Shown here: piece by piece, positions 16,062 to 24,101 of the stretch
How positions within the stretch are numbered: position 1 is the stretch's first letter
How the letters are laid out: each line of letters opens with the position of its first letter
Translations under genes and position numbers: made by a program
From: an uncultured Bacteroides sp.
GTDB lineage: Bacteria; Bacteroidota; Bacteroidia; Bacteroidales; Bacteroidaceae
DNA length: 64,000 bases
Assembly (NCBI GenBank): GCA_905198575.1
Contig: CAJKDC010000002.1
Span: forward strand, 1 to 64,000
Direction: 5' to 3'
Notes under the pieces: generated by a model
The model's input: the letters and a program-made list of their open reading frames with translations, nothing else
Told to the model about the DNA's origin: nothing
The model's database searches: none

Positions 16062-16472
16062 TCATTTAAAATTTAATTCAAGTTGTTGTCCATCGGGTTC
16101 TCTATATCTGCGGTTGGCCTTCATAAAGGCTTTTCGTAAGGCTTCAGCAATCTTATCACGCATAGCCTTAGATACATGATTCTTGTCGGCCTCACTGTTA
16201 ACCAGCAAACACCTTTCAAGACTGCCATTAATAGGTTTCTCATCAAGGAACAAACTGTACTCTGTGAATATCCGGTTTTGCTGTTTACCATCCTTTTCCT
16301 CTTCATCAGTCTGGTACCGTTCAAATACTGTTTCCTGCATTGTTCTTAAGCACTTTTGTCCTCGGTCACTCCTGCAACCCTGTGCATCATTCTCGAAAAT
16401 TACAGATAGGGAACGCTTCTTGCGTACATTCCCTATCTTCGCCCATCCATAATAGACTTTCAACCTTTCCAT
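16062..16472 (-). CDS. Phage protein with C-terminal clamp-motif-like tail (136 aa)
   Basis: A basic 136-residue protein with a helical C-terminal half (KAMRDKIAEALRKAFMKANRRYRE) ending GQQLELNFK. QLELNF resembles the hexapeptide beta-clamp-binding motif QLxLx[L/F], and such motifs are usually at or near a terminus. Function is otherwise unknown. It lies directly downstream of the integrase. Confidence 0.6.
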   Translation of the reverse strand: MERLKVYYGWAKIGNVRKKRSLSVIFENDAQGCRSDRGQKCLRTMQETVFERYQTDEEEKDGKQQNRIFTEYSLFLDEKPINGSLERCLLVNSEADKNHVSKAMRDKIAEALRKAFMKANRRYREPDGQQLELNFK

Positions 16473-16486
16473 ATCATTTATTTTTA

Positions 16487-17515
16487 TTATATTACGTACT
16501 TATTGTGTGAAGCCTGTACATCATCCATGTTGGACTGTGCATAAATAGTAGTAGTCTCAATACTTTCATGGCCCAACATCTTTTGTACCTGTTCTATCGG
16601 CATGCCTCTTTTCAATGCCAAAGTAGCTGCTGTCCTTCGGAATCTGTGAGGATGCACATTCTCAATACCGCATTTCTTGCCTAAGCACCTTAACATCACT
16701 TCTACGCCAGAAGATGTCAGTCTCGTAACTTCTCCAATATCCTTATTGCCCCCGAACCTATCGGGATTGGAAACGAACAATGCCGCATCTTTATCTACCC
16801 TGCTGTTCAGATATTCCTTCATGACTGATTTACACCTCGGAGACAGATATACATTTCTGTATTTTTTCCCTTTGCCAAGAACAGTAATCTTACCATTTTC
16901 AAAATCAATATCAAGACGATTAGCATTACACATTTCAGAGACTCTACACCCAGTGGAATATAAGAACTCGATAATAGCCTTATCCCTTATGCTTTTGGCT
17001 TTAAATCTTAACGTTTCCATTTCATCCTCGGAAAGTGAAGCACGTAACTTTTTTTCAACCCTTATGGATTTTATTTTTTTTACAGGATTAGCCTTCATAA
17101 CCTCGTTATCAACGCACCATTGAAACAGACTGCTTAATGACCTTCTTATCAGATTGATATAATTACCTGATGCATTATTGATTTTTTTGTATGCCAAATA
17201 AACTCTTATATCATCAGTTGACACATCACATAATCTTTTGTTACATGACTGAAGAAACATTGTTATCGCAGTATTGTAGGTTTTAAGGGAACGCTCGCTA
17301 AGACCTTCTACAGCCTTTGACACCATGAACTTTCTAAGTATCTTTTCATTACTCTGATCATACACAACAATTTCCTTAGTATCTCGTTCAAGCCTAAGCC
17401 CATCAAGTGATATAGCGACAATATCAAGTATTATTTGTATTGTAGCCCTTTCGATTCTACCGACAAGGCCTTCCTTAATCTTATCATATACTTCTTCTTT
17501 CAAATCTTCTTTCAT
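16487..17515 (-). CDS. int: Tyrosine recombinase / phage integrase
   Basis: A 342-residue XerC-type recombinase. A SAM-like core-binding domain lies at about residues 55-150 and the catalytic domain at 160-335. All catalytic residues are visible: R191 (STGCRVSE), K217 (LGKGKKYR), H290 and R293 (HPHRFRRT), H316 (LGHES) and Y325 (TTTIYAQ). It should catalyse integration and excision. It lies in the middle of the early operon, not beside the right prophage end, which is less usual. The start overlaps the methylase-like gene by 32 bases. Confidence 0.9.
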   Translation of the reverse strand: MKEDLKEEVYDKIKEGLVGRIERATIQIILDIVAISLDGLRLERDTKEIVVYDQSNEKILRKFMVSKAVEGLSERSLKTYNTAITMFLQSCNKRLCDVSTDDIRVYLAYKKINNASGNYINLIRRSLSSLFQWCVDNEVMKANPVKKIKSIRVEKKLRASLSEDEMETLRFKAKSIRDKAIIEFLYSTGCRVSEMCNANRLDIDFENGKITVLGKGKKYRNVYLSPRCKSVMKEYLNSRVDKDAALFVSNPDRFGGNKDIGEVTRLTSSGVEVMLRCLGKKCGIENVHPHRFRRTAATLALKRGMPIEQVQKMLGHESIETTTIYAQSNMDDVQASHNKYVI

Positions 17516-18167
17516 ACTCTTGAATACTTATAGGCCTTAAAGAATAACATTCGCATGGGAATGGATAACGAACCTCATTAACTTCATATCCGAATATAAA
17601 CTCTGATGGGAACAAAGTATTATGGCAAATACAACAACCAGTCATACCGTGCATCATCATGTTTATCGCACACATCTTGACAGATACGCTGTCAAGGTCT
17701 TCTGCTACATAATATTGTGGCTTATCCTTGTTTTCCGAGAAAACTGATAATAGGTTCCTTCCGCTACCGCAGGTCGGTTCATTTACTCTGTATCTACCAT
17801 CCACCTGCTTGTACATAATCCGTGAGCAAATATCCGCTACTGTTTGTGGAGTAAAAAACTGACCAAGGCTTGCCGCTTTCCTGCCACTCTGAAACATCAG
17901 CTCATATATGTTACCGAAAAGATCATACACGTTATTTTTAGATATAAGTTTCGATGACTTCATCACCAGTTCAGCAAAAGCCGGGAAATAGTCAGAATCT
18001 TCCTCTTTTATTTTAGCGAATATCAATTCATAATTCCCATCGCCAGTGATAAGTCTATCAATAGAAAAACAATCAATGATATAATCCAGGAACTCACCAA
18101 AAACGATTTGTACATCCCTCCCTTTCTTAGCAGCTAAACTGCTTAGTGTATTTGCTATGCTTTCCAT
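17484..18167 (-). CDS. N6-adenine methylase-like protein lacking motif IV
   Basis: A 227-residue protein related to HsdM-type DNA adenine methylases. GQFFTPQTVADICSRIM and the SAM-binding NEPTCGSGRNLL are clear, as is an acidic motif II region (YVAEDLDSVSV). The expected catalytic [N/D]PP[Y/F] is absent: after CCICHNTLFPSEF the protein continues into a short unrelated tail. It may bind SAM or DNA without methylating, or be a truncated decoy. It sits immediately before the integrase. Confidence 0.75.
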   Translation of the reverse strand: MESIANTLSSLAAKKGRDVQIVFGEFLDYIIDCFSIDRLITGDGNYELIFAKIKEEDSDYFPAFAELVMKSSKLISKNNVYDLFGNIYELMFQSGRKAASLGQFFTPQTVADICSRIMYKQVDGRYRVNEPTCGSGRNLLSVFSENKDKPQYYVAEDLDSVSVKMCAINMMMHGMTGCCICHNTLFPSEFIFGYEVNEVRYPFPCECYSLRPISIQEYERRFERRSI

Positions 18168-18168
18168 A

Positions 18169-18402
18169 TCAATTCAATCTTTGAAGCCTGTTACTAATTC
18201 TCTCCAGGTATGCAGCTATTCTCTTTTCCGGATCCTCGCCATCGCGAACGAAAACCCTCGTACGTGTTTTATCGCCGGGGATAGCTACATATCTGCCTGT
18301 TTTCTCACGCTCACGTTGCTGGGCAACCTTCAGGTGGGTCCCGGCTGGATTCCTATCCAGCTCCATTTTTCTGTCGATTATCGGGTCTTTACCAAAACTC
18401 AT
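18169..18402 (-). CDS. Small phage protein (77 aa)
   Basis: A basic, charged protein with PAGTHLKVAQQREREKTGRYVA in the middle and a helical end (EKRIAAYLERISNRL). It is coupled by an ATGA overlap to the upstream gene. No family was recognised. Confidence 0.6.
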   Translation of the reverse strand: MSFGKDPIIDRKMELDRNPAGTHLKVAQQREREKTGRYVAIPGDKTRTRVFVRDGEDPEKRIAAYLERISNRLQRLN

Positions 18403-18797
18403 TTTTGTCCCTCCTGACTGAATACATGTTCAAATGCCCAGTCAAAGTCCGTATCTAATCCCAGCTTAGACGGGTAGGTTTTAAAATACTCATAAATCTT
18501 GTACGCCATCAAGTCATCAGAGCCAACCCGGTCGATGAACGTCATAAGCATAGCGTTAATCATATCTGCATCGCGCCCATAATCCTGCTGCTCTTCCATT
18601 GTGTTCTCACGGGTTGTCTTGCGCAAAGTCTGTAAAGCTTTCAGGGCTGTGTTGTATGTCCTACGGTCTTGGTGGCGTAATTCCAGTCCTGCTTTCTTCA
18701 ATTCTTGGTCAAAATTCATCAGGTTGGTTTCCATCACGTCTATCAGGACAAAAAATGTGTTGCACAAATTATTTATGTGGGTATTCCCTTGTTTCAT
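18399..18797 (-). CDS. Helical phage protein (132 aa)
   Basis: It is predicted mostly helical (NFDQELKKAGLELRHQDRRTY, then ALKALQTLRKTTREN). It lies between PcfJ and a small protein with ATGA junctions on both sides, so it is made with them. Function is unknown. Confidence 0.6.
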   Translation of the reverse strand: MKQGNTHINNLCNTFFVLIDVMETNLMNFDQELKKAGLELRHQDRRTYNTALKALQTLRKTTRENTMEEQQDYGRDADMINAMLMTFIDRVGSDDLMAYKIYEYFKTYPSKLGLDTDFDWAFEHVFSQEGQK

Positions 18798-20086
18798 GCT
18801 ACTGCTCTCCTTTTTATTTGGTTCATATTACGCTTTACTAAATCAATTATCTGGTCATGGTATTGGCTCATTTTATTACAGACGGCCCGGCTCTGGATTA
18901 TCTTGAATGTTTTTAAGTTGACTTCTACCGTTTCCATCCGCTTGCCGTTTACCTTGGCGGAAAGAATTAGGCAGTCATTGCGCTTGTAATACTCTCTCTC
19001 ATATACACAGTGGTGCATGGCCTTTCCTTCCTGATAAAATTCTGTAACACTTTCCAATGGCCGGATAACAATATCTTCATCTTTAATCACCATTCCCAAG
19101 AACGGCTGAATCTTGCGGATGAAAGAAAGGATATCCACTTTCATACGGTTCATTCTCGCTATCCTCGCTTTACGGTCTGCTTCTGCACGTTCTTTCGCTT
19201 CCTTCCTTCGCTTACGTTCCAACAGTTCATCGTGCGCTTTTTTTAGATTCTTCGGACAAACATAATAGGCATTGTGAGTGTCAAGGTGAAAATAATCAAG
19301 CAGATGCAAATAGTCATCATACATCGAGCCATCCTTGATGATATATCCGTTGCGGTTGCAGATATTCACCGTCCAGGGATGGGATAAACAACCACGGTGC
19401 ATGTAGAAATCCAGCATGCTATACTGTTTTGTTTTCAATAGCATTTCCGCATACTTGCTATCACCCAATAAAGCACGTATCAGTATGGCTGGAGTAATAC
19501 CATGGAACGAAGAACGAAGGCCATTTCTACGAAGAATCGGCAGCACCTTTACTTTCGGATACACATAACCACCGAAGTCATATGAATGTGAATAATATAT
19601 ATTCCCGTCTTGCTTAATGCTCATATCTGTACCGTGAAGCCAACCTCTATATCCCGTATTCATAGCCTTAGCAATAACCGTTTCTTTTCTGTCTGCAGTT
19701 ATCCACTTTTGGCATACTTCATCGATGAAATAATGAGTATCAGAATTTTTCCTCGCATACTTGCCAATGTAGAAGTGACGGAGAACCTGAAAATCTCCAG
19801 AAGTTGTTACGATAGTCAGATAATCGTAGTTTTGGTCTTTGGCTTTTCTACTCACATGCACTTCAAGTTTCTCTCCACAATAAGGACAATATATGCTGCC
19901 GTATTTCTGGCCTGTAGTATCAACCCACATTTTGCCACAATCACTGCACCACATTTCATCCTTACACTTGTAAGCGTTATGTGGGAAACAATGCTTCTTT
20001 CCCCATCTTATCTGGGCTTCTGTTATCGCTGGCAGCTTACTGCTCAATTCAACTACCAGCTTTTCCCGTTCTGTTCTTGGTTTCAT
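18794..20086 (-). CDS. pcfJ: PcfJ-like protein
   Basis: A 430-residue protein of the PcfJ family known from conjugative plasmids and phages. The N-terminus has a zinc-ribbon-like set of Cys (KCKDEMWCSDCGKMW, then YCPYCGEKL), and the C-terminal third has the family core MHHCVYEREYYKRNDCLILS. The ORF extends to a TTG at 20092, but ATG 20086 directly follows the PcfK stop. Biochemical function is unknown; the pairing with PcfK is conserved. Confidence 0.85.
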   Translation of the reverse strand: MKPRTEREKLVVELSSKLPAITEAQIRWGKKHCFPHNAYKCKDEMWCSDCGKMWVDTTGQKYGSIYCPYCGEKLEVHVSRKAKDQNYDYLTIVTTSGDFQVLRHFYIGKYARKNSDTHYFIDEVCQKWITADRKETVIAKAMNTGYRGWLHGTDMSIKQDGNIYYSHSYDFGGYVYPKVKVLPILRRNGLRSSFHGITPAILIRALLGDSKYAEMLLKTKQYSMLDFYMHRGCLSHPWTVNICNRNGYIIKDGSMYDDYLHLLDYFHLDTHNAYYVCPKNLKKAHDELLERKRRKEAKERAEADRKARIARMNRMKVDILSFIRKIQPFLGMVIKDEDIVIRPLESVTEFYQEGKAMHHCVYEREYYKRNDCLILSAKVNGKRMETVEVNLKTFKIIQSRAVCNKMSQYHDQIIDLVKRNMNQIKRRAVA

Positions 20087-20088
20087 AA

Positions 20089-20460
20089 TCAAAAATCAAA
20101 AAGTGATAACTGGCGCTGCTCATCAAACAGCTCTTTCTTGGTTTTCTTTTTAGGTTTTGGTTGCACTGCGCTTTCAACTTTAGCCGATGGAACAGGATCC
20201 GGAGTTGCAACCTCTACCCGTTCTTGTATTTTATCCACTTTGATATCGTCCTCATCGTAGTAATGCACCGCCCAGCCATACACGGTTGCATCGTCTATAC
20301 CAACAGCATTGCCACCAGCAGCCAACTTTCTTGCCTGAGAGTAAATATACTCGCAACATTCTTTTATGTTTTTGTTTGCTTTCTTGTAGGTCTCGGCAAA
20401 TAATTCATCTTCAGTAGCTCTTTTATCGAGATATTGCTTTATACTGTCATTAAGGTTCAT
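20089..20460 (-). CDS. pcfK: PcfK-like protein with C-terminal clamp motif
   Basis: A 123-residue PcfK family protein. The N-terminal domain contains IKECCEYIYSQARKLA and the family signature ATVYGWAVHYYDEDD; a Pro/Lys-rich linker follows. It ends RQLSLFDF, in which QLSLF is an exact match to the consensus beta-clamp-binding pentapeptide. It overlaps its upstream neighbour by ATGA and is followed by PcfJ. The tail suggests contact with the replication sliding clamp. Confidence 0.85.
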   Translation of the reverse strand: MNLNDSIKQYLDKRATEDELFAETYKKANKNIKECCEYIYSQARKLAAGGNAVGIDDATVYGWAVHYYDEDDIKVDKIQERVEVATPDPVPSAKVESAVQPKPKKKTKKELFDEQRQLSLFDF

Positions 20461-20720
20461 TTTCTTTTCTTTTTGAGATTCTTCGTATGATTAACTTTCG
20501 GGATAACTGATTCTTTCGGGCTCCGGAAAAAAGCTTTATCAGGTTTTTCCCGTATTTCAATGCTACCCTTGGCTACTTCATGTTGTAAAGCCAAGAGTTG
20601 TGGACCATCCAATTCGCATCGTACTTCGTAGTTAACACTCATGCCCGATGGCAAATTGTATTCTCTGCGAATCCTTTCAATTTCGCTTCTGTCGTTTGTC
20701 CGGAAATACACAAACTTCAT
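20457..20720 (-). CDS. Small basic phage protein (87 aa)
   Basis: It starts MKFVYFRTNDRSEIERIRREYNL and ends in a run of Lys/Arg, which suggests nucleic-acid contact. It has TGATG and ATGA junctions with its neighbours, so it is co-translated with PcfK. No family was recognised. Confidence 0.6.
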   Translation of the reverse strand: MKFVYFRTNDRSEIERIRREYNLPSGMSVNYEVRCELDGPQLLALQHEVAKGSIEIREKPDKAFFRSPKESVIPKVNHTKNLKKKRK

Positions 20721-21049
20721 CAGGCACGTCTTAAATTCCGGAATGGAGCCTCAGCACCGGAAACAAAACAGGGTGAAAAGATTTTCAAAAGCATCCACAA
20801 TGTGTTTTTGTAACGCTGTCCAGGATAATATTTCCTTTTCTTCACCTTGGATAGATGCTCAGCACCTGAATAAGTCAGAGTCACTTTTACGGTATCATTC
20901 AACTCCAAGAACTTTCCTTCCAGAATTTCCAGCTCAGTCAGTTTTCGATAGTTGCTTTCACCCTCAGACTTGATTTCAACTGTAGGGTTATCCAGTATCT
21001 GGACCACCTCTACCTTCGCACCGCTCAACTTGTCAATTGCTTCCATCAT
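20720..21049 (-). CDS. Phage protein of unknown function (109 aa)
   Basis: The N-terminal 60 residues are beta-rich (AKVEVVQILDNPTVEIKSE, then VKVTLTYSGAEHL). The C-terminal end is basic and less conserved in appearance. It lies between DUF4406 and the basic 87-residue protein with overlapping stop and start codons. Confidence 0.55.
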   Translation of the reverse strand: MMEAIDKLSGAKVEVVQILDNPTVEIKSEGESNYRKLTELEILEGKFLELNDTVKVTLTYSGAEHLSKVKKRKYYPGQRYKNTLWMLLKIFSPCFVSGAEAPFRNLRRA

Positions 21050-21339
21050 TCAAAAAATATTTCAAGTCCATAAATCCTGGCCACAGCATATTCGGCCTGA
21101 CAACCTTTTGAGTTTTCCCACCCTTTTGCAAAATAAACTCCATCGCATTTCAGCAATCCGGCTATGTCTTTCCCGATGCATGTAGCGTAATCATCACTGT
21201 CTTCCGTCAAGTCCAATGGACTAACCGGAGTATTGTTTTTCTTGATTATGGCTTTCAGCTCTTTCAGCCTCAGCTTAACCAAATCAATCGGCTTACCGCT
21301 TATCGGCAGCGATATGTATATCTTTTTCTTCCTTTTCAT
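21046..21339 (-). CDS. DUF4406 protein (deoxyribosyltransferase-like)
   Basis: A 97-residue protein starting KIYISLPISGKPIDLVKLRL, with KCDGVYFAKGWENSKGCQAEYAVA. This is the signature of DUF4406 and related nucleoside 2-deoxyribosyltransferase-like folds, in which GWENSKGCQAEY forms the active-site region. The family is frequent in phage early operons and may act on modified nucleotides. The substrate is unknown. Confidence 0.85.
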   Translation of the reverse strand: MKRKKKIYISLPISGKPIDLVKLRLKELKAIIKKNNTPVSPLDLTEDSDDYATCIGKDIAGLLKCDGVYFAKGWENSKGCQAEYAVARIYGLEIFFE

Positions 21340-21357
21340 GGTTTTATAGTTTTTAAC

Positions 21358-21385
21358 CTATAGGACTTCCCTATGGGAAGTATAG
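21358..21385. other. Strong hairpin downstream of the replication initiator gene
   Basis: CTATA-GG-ACTTCCC-TAT-GGGAAGT-ATAG forms a 7-bp perfect stem with a 3-base loop, extended by an outer CTATA/TATAG pair. There is no T-run after it on the minus strand, so it does not look like a terminator. It lies about 90 bases after the stop of the gene II/X-like initiator, a plausible place for a nick-site hairpin of a double-strand origin. Confidence 0.4.
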
Positions 21386-21473
21386 GACAAGCTACCCTGG
21401 AGCCCCATTTTCGCCCCATTTTAAGGGATAAATTATTTATAATCAACTATTTAAGCACATGACCATATGGGCA

Positions 21474-22403
21474 TTATTTTTTTGCTTCATTAAAAAGTTT
21501 CTCGAACTTCTCTCTGATTTCCAGTTCTTTAGGTCCTTGAACAGTTTGAAACATGCCACACAAATCAGGCCATTTCTGCACAAATTCACGTATTGTGCGG
21601 TACTGCTTGTCTGTAAGCATCCCCGACTTCCAATCGTCACGCATCTGTGACATATACCTCTCAGGACCATCACGTATTATGCGCACGGCCTTCTCCAGCT
21701 GCGAAGATTTCATACCTTTCTCGGCAACTACACGGCGGTCAAATTCCATAGACAGCCAGTCACGATAGTATATGTCCAGAATTTTTTTTAGCTCTCCATC
21801 CGACAGAAATACGTCCAGCGGAATATTCTGCCGCCTGTATATTGTTTCCAGACGAAGGATGTTCTCATCACAGAAATGGTCCTTACTTCGTGCTTCAAAA
21901 CCTTTATCGTAGATTTTGAATACTTTCTTGATAGTCCTCCCCTTTTCCGTAGTTTTCTGCCGGTATTTCTGAAAATTGGCATCATTGAAAAACTCCTTCT
22001 GCCTACTGCCAATAGTATGAACAGACGCAATATATCCCAACGGATCATCATTAACCGGGATATTCAGGCCAATCTCGTAGTACGTAACACGGACTGCTCC
22101 TATATCTATCTCCCATCGACTAAGCAACTCATGCACAATAGCCTTTGCCTGTGAGATAGTGAACATCTGTGTATTATCCAGATGCCCGGTCACACCTTTA
22201 TAGAACATCTTATGCAACGAACATTTTATCTGCACGTTGCTGCCTTGAAGCCTCATCGAGACTCCATCAATATTGGCCAGAGAGGTGGATTGGTAAAAAA
22301 CTTTTTCCCCCTCACTGCAACGCTGCAGATGTTCGCGATAAATAAGATACTCAGCATGGTCGGCACAAGCTATATGCGCATTAAGTATTACCTTGTCGAA
22401 CAT
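21474..22403 (-). CDS. Phage/plasmid replication initiator, gene II/X type
   Basis: A 309-residue protein resembling the gene II/X replication proteins of filamentous phages and small plasmids. It has CSLHKMFYKG, then VTYYEIGLNIP, KVFKIYDKGFEA and NILRLETIYRR. This family nicks one strand at an origin hairpin through an active-site Tyr to start rolling-circle synthesis. The C-terminal third is helical. Finding it in a tailed-phage prophage next to PcfJ/K is notable. The family call is by motif pattern. Confidence 0.7.
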   Translation of the reverse strand: MFDKVILNAHIACADHAEYLIYREHLQRCSEGEKVFYQSTSLANIDGVSMRLQGSNVQIKCSLHKMFYKGVTGHLDNTQMFTISQAKAIVHELLSRWEIDIGAVRVTYYEIGLNIPVNDDPLGYIASVHTIGSRQKEFFNDANFQKYRQKTTEKGRTIKKVFKIYDKGFEARSKDHFCDENILRLETIYRRQNIPLDVFLSDGELKKILDIYYRDWLSMEFDRRVVAEKGMKSSQLEKAVRIIRDGPERYMSQMRDDWKSGMLTDKQYRTIREFVQKWPDLCGMFQTVQGPKELEIREKFEKLFNEAKK

Positions 22404-22414
22404 AGTTGCACCTT

Positions 22415-22852
22415 TTACCTCTTACAAAGATTCTTCAGTTTTCGGACCAGCTCGCTATAATGCTTTATCATAGCCTCCAACTCAAAATCCGAATACTTCT
22501 TTGTCTCATTCTTCAGTGATTCCAACAATACCACTCGCTGCTCTCCTATCTTCCCGACAAGGCCACGACGATAATTATAAATGTTACCTTCATCGAAACG
22601 GTTACAGCTCCGGCATTGAGCATGACAATTATCCTCATGATATCGTGTACTCATGTGACCACGATTGATGTAATGGCCACAATCTGCTTGTGCGTATGGC
22701 TTTATCTGGCCACACGAGATACAACGGAAATAAAGCTCTCCTTGATAACTGAAAGAATCACGAAGCCGGATGTACTCAGAAAAGACCTTATCCAACTTTG
22801 CAACCAGCTTGGGCTTACTTCTCTTTTGGACTTTCTTGATACGTGTCTTCAT
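22415..22852 (-). CDS. ninG: NinG/Rap-like recombination protein
   Basis: A 145-residue protein of the lambda NinG (Rap) family, a Holliday-junction/branched-DNA nuclease. The conserved zinc and catalytic region is clear: CISCGQIKPYAQADCGHYINR, then NCHAQCRSCNRFDEGN and the C-terminal YSDFELEAMIKHY. It overlaps the upstream small gene by 38 bases. Confidence 0.9.
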   Translation of the reverse strand: MKTRIKKVQKRSKPKLVAKLDKVFSEYIRLRDSFSYQGELYFRCISCGQIKPYAQADCGHYINRGHMSTRYHEDNCHAQCRSCNRFDEGNIYNYRRGLVGKIGEQRVVLLESLKNETKKYSDFELEAMIKHYSELVRKLKNLCKR

Positions 22853-23078
22853 AATCTACAAATGCTATAGCAGGGTCCTCTATCGTTACCTTAAAAAGAC
22901 TACTGCTGATACGGGTTACACTTTTTACTTTTGTCCTTACACTTTGGACATCATCCAAGTCTACAACTTCAACTGTATCTCCAGGACTAAAACCCTCATA
23001 TCTGGTAATGATGGGTTGATTGCAATTCCCGGAGATAATCCGCTTCATTTGTGCTGGATGAACATATAAGGTTTTCAT
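22815..23078 (-). CDS. Small phage protein, beta-rich (87 aa)
   Basis: It starts MKTLYVHPAQMKRIISGN, with a FSPGDTVEVVDLDDVQSV strand set that suggests a small beta barrel. It lies between the DUF4494 and NinG genes and overlaps both. Function is unknown. Confidence 0.6.
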   Translation of the reverse strand: MKTLYVHPAQMKRIISGNCNQPIITRYEGFSPGDTVEVVDLDDVQSVRTKVKSVTRISSSLFKVTIEDPAIAFVDYEDTYQESPKEK

Positions 23079-23533
23079 CTTGTTTCATCCGTTTCAGCAT
23101 CCAGACTATATGGATACACATCCATAATGGCGGTTTCACCCACAGATTCAACCTCATAATCTCCAAGAGTCCCCTTCATGCGGTCATGAAAATACTTCTC
23201 AGCATTAGCCGTACTGCTGCTTTGTACCAATGCATACCAGGCAGACTTTTTCTCTTTGTTCGATTTTTCGTCCAACGTAATCCAACTTACTTTTACCTTA
23301 TACCATCTATCGTCTTCCACACTTTCTGATGCATAGAACTCACTGAAGTTAGCACGTGAAATAGCGCATACTTGCATTTCTCCAGTAATAAATGGTTTCG
23401 TCTCAGCTATTATTCGAGCCTCAGCTTCAGTAAAGCTCAATGCATCTACCAGGTACAACTCCGATACTTTCTTTGTCATTCCGTTCTCGGCTGTTTTGTC
23501 GTAACGGATTTTGCATAAAAACCATGTATTCAT
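23075..23533 (-). CDS. DUF4494 protein
   Basis: A 152-residue protein with the DUF4494 pattern: WFLCKIRYDKTAENG and KKVSELYLVDALSFTEAEARI, then a second half with the repeat-like DRWYKVKVSWITLDE. ATG 23533 (MNTWFLCKIRY) is preferred over the upstream 23581 because the family starts here. The family is common in Bacteroidales phages and conjugative elements; its function is unknown. Confidence 0.8.
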   Translation of the reverse strand: MNTWFLCKIRYDKTAENGMTKKVSELYLVDALSFTEAEARIIAETKPFITGEMQVCAISRANFSEFYASESVEDDRWYKVKVSWITLDEKSNKEKKSAWYALVQSSSTANAEKYFHDRMKGTLGDYEVESVGETAIMDVYPYSLDAETDETR

Positions 23534-23625
23534 AAAACTATAATTATTGGATTGATAATTCTTTAGAAAACCCCAGAGCAAAACTACTCCGGGGTAATTG
23601 AGTTAATGTATTGATGTATAGCGCA

Positions 23626-23832
23626 TCACTGCGGGTGTTTCTTCTCCATAAGCTCGACGTACTTAATTACATCGTATGCACTTTCCGTACTATCAGGCAT
23701 CTCCATCTTGAAATCATCTTCGTCCAACTCAAAATGCACTGCATCCTGATAATCACAGGTACCGGCTATCGCCATCACTACCAACAAACCTAAAAGCATA
23801 AGCGCCCCTTTTGATATTTCATTCAGTTTCAT
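23626..23832 (-). CDS. Small single-membrane-segment protein
   Basis: A 68-residue protein with one hydrophobic helix at about residues 8-25 (ALMLLGLLVVMAIAG) and an acidic tail. There is no proper lipobox, so it is probably an inner-membrane peptide. It overlaps the HTH gene by 4 bases. Confidence 0.55.
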   Translation of the reverse strand: MKLNEISKGALMLLGLLVVMAIAGTCDYQDAVHFELDEDDFKMEMPDSTESAYDVIKYVELMEKKHPQ

Positions 23833-24059
23833 AACTTTAGATTTAAATAGTACTCGGTTAATTCTCTTTTACTGTAATACACACAACCGTCCTTTTTATG
23901 GGATGGAATGTTTGTCTTAGACCTCCGCTGCTGCAAAGCATTAAGACTTATCCCTAAATACCCAGCAGCCTGTTTGGGAGTCAGCAACTCATCACTCATC
24001 TGCAGCACCTGTTCGGCCACCTTTGCTGCAAGCCTGTTTATGTCTGCATTACTCAGCAT
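23829..24059 (-). CDS. Excisionase-like helix-turn-helix protein
   Basis: From ATG 24059 the product is 76 residues. LLTPKQAAGYLGISLNALQQRR forms a MerR/excisionase-type helix-turn-helix, followed by the wing KKDGCVYYSKRELTEYY. Upstream starts to 24128 would overlap the divergent gene at 24102. It may act as excisionase or as regulator of the early operon. Confidence 0.75.
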   Translation of the reverse strand: MLSNADINRLAAKVAEQVLQMSDELLTPKQAAGYLGISLNALQQRRSKTNIPSHKKDGCVYYSKRELTEYYLNLKL

Positions 24060-24065
24060 ATTTGT

Positions 24066-24073
24066 TATCTTTG
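24066..24073 (+). promoter_or_regulatory. Promoter -7 box for the plus-strand gene at 24102
   Basis: TATCTTTG fits the Bacteroides -7 consensus TAnnTTTG. It lies 28 bases before the ATG at 24102, in the 42-base gap between divergent starts. Confidence 0.5.
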
Positions 24074-24101
24074 TGGTATTATTCACTAAATCATTATTCT
24101 C

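Noticed and set aside
17676..17697. CTTGACAGATACGCTGTCAAGG palindrome-like sequence
   Set aside because: It lies within the coding sequence of the methylase-like protein and differs from the late leader octamer; it is probably chance.
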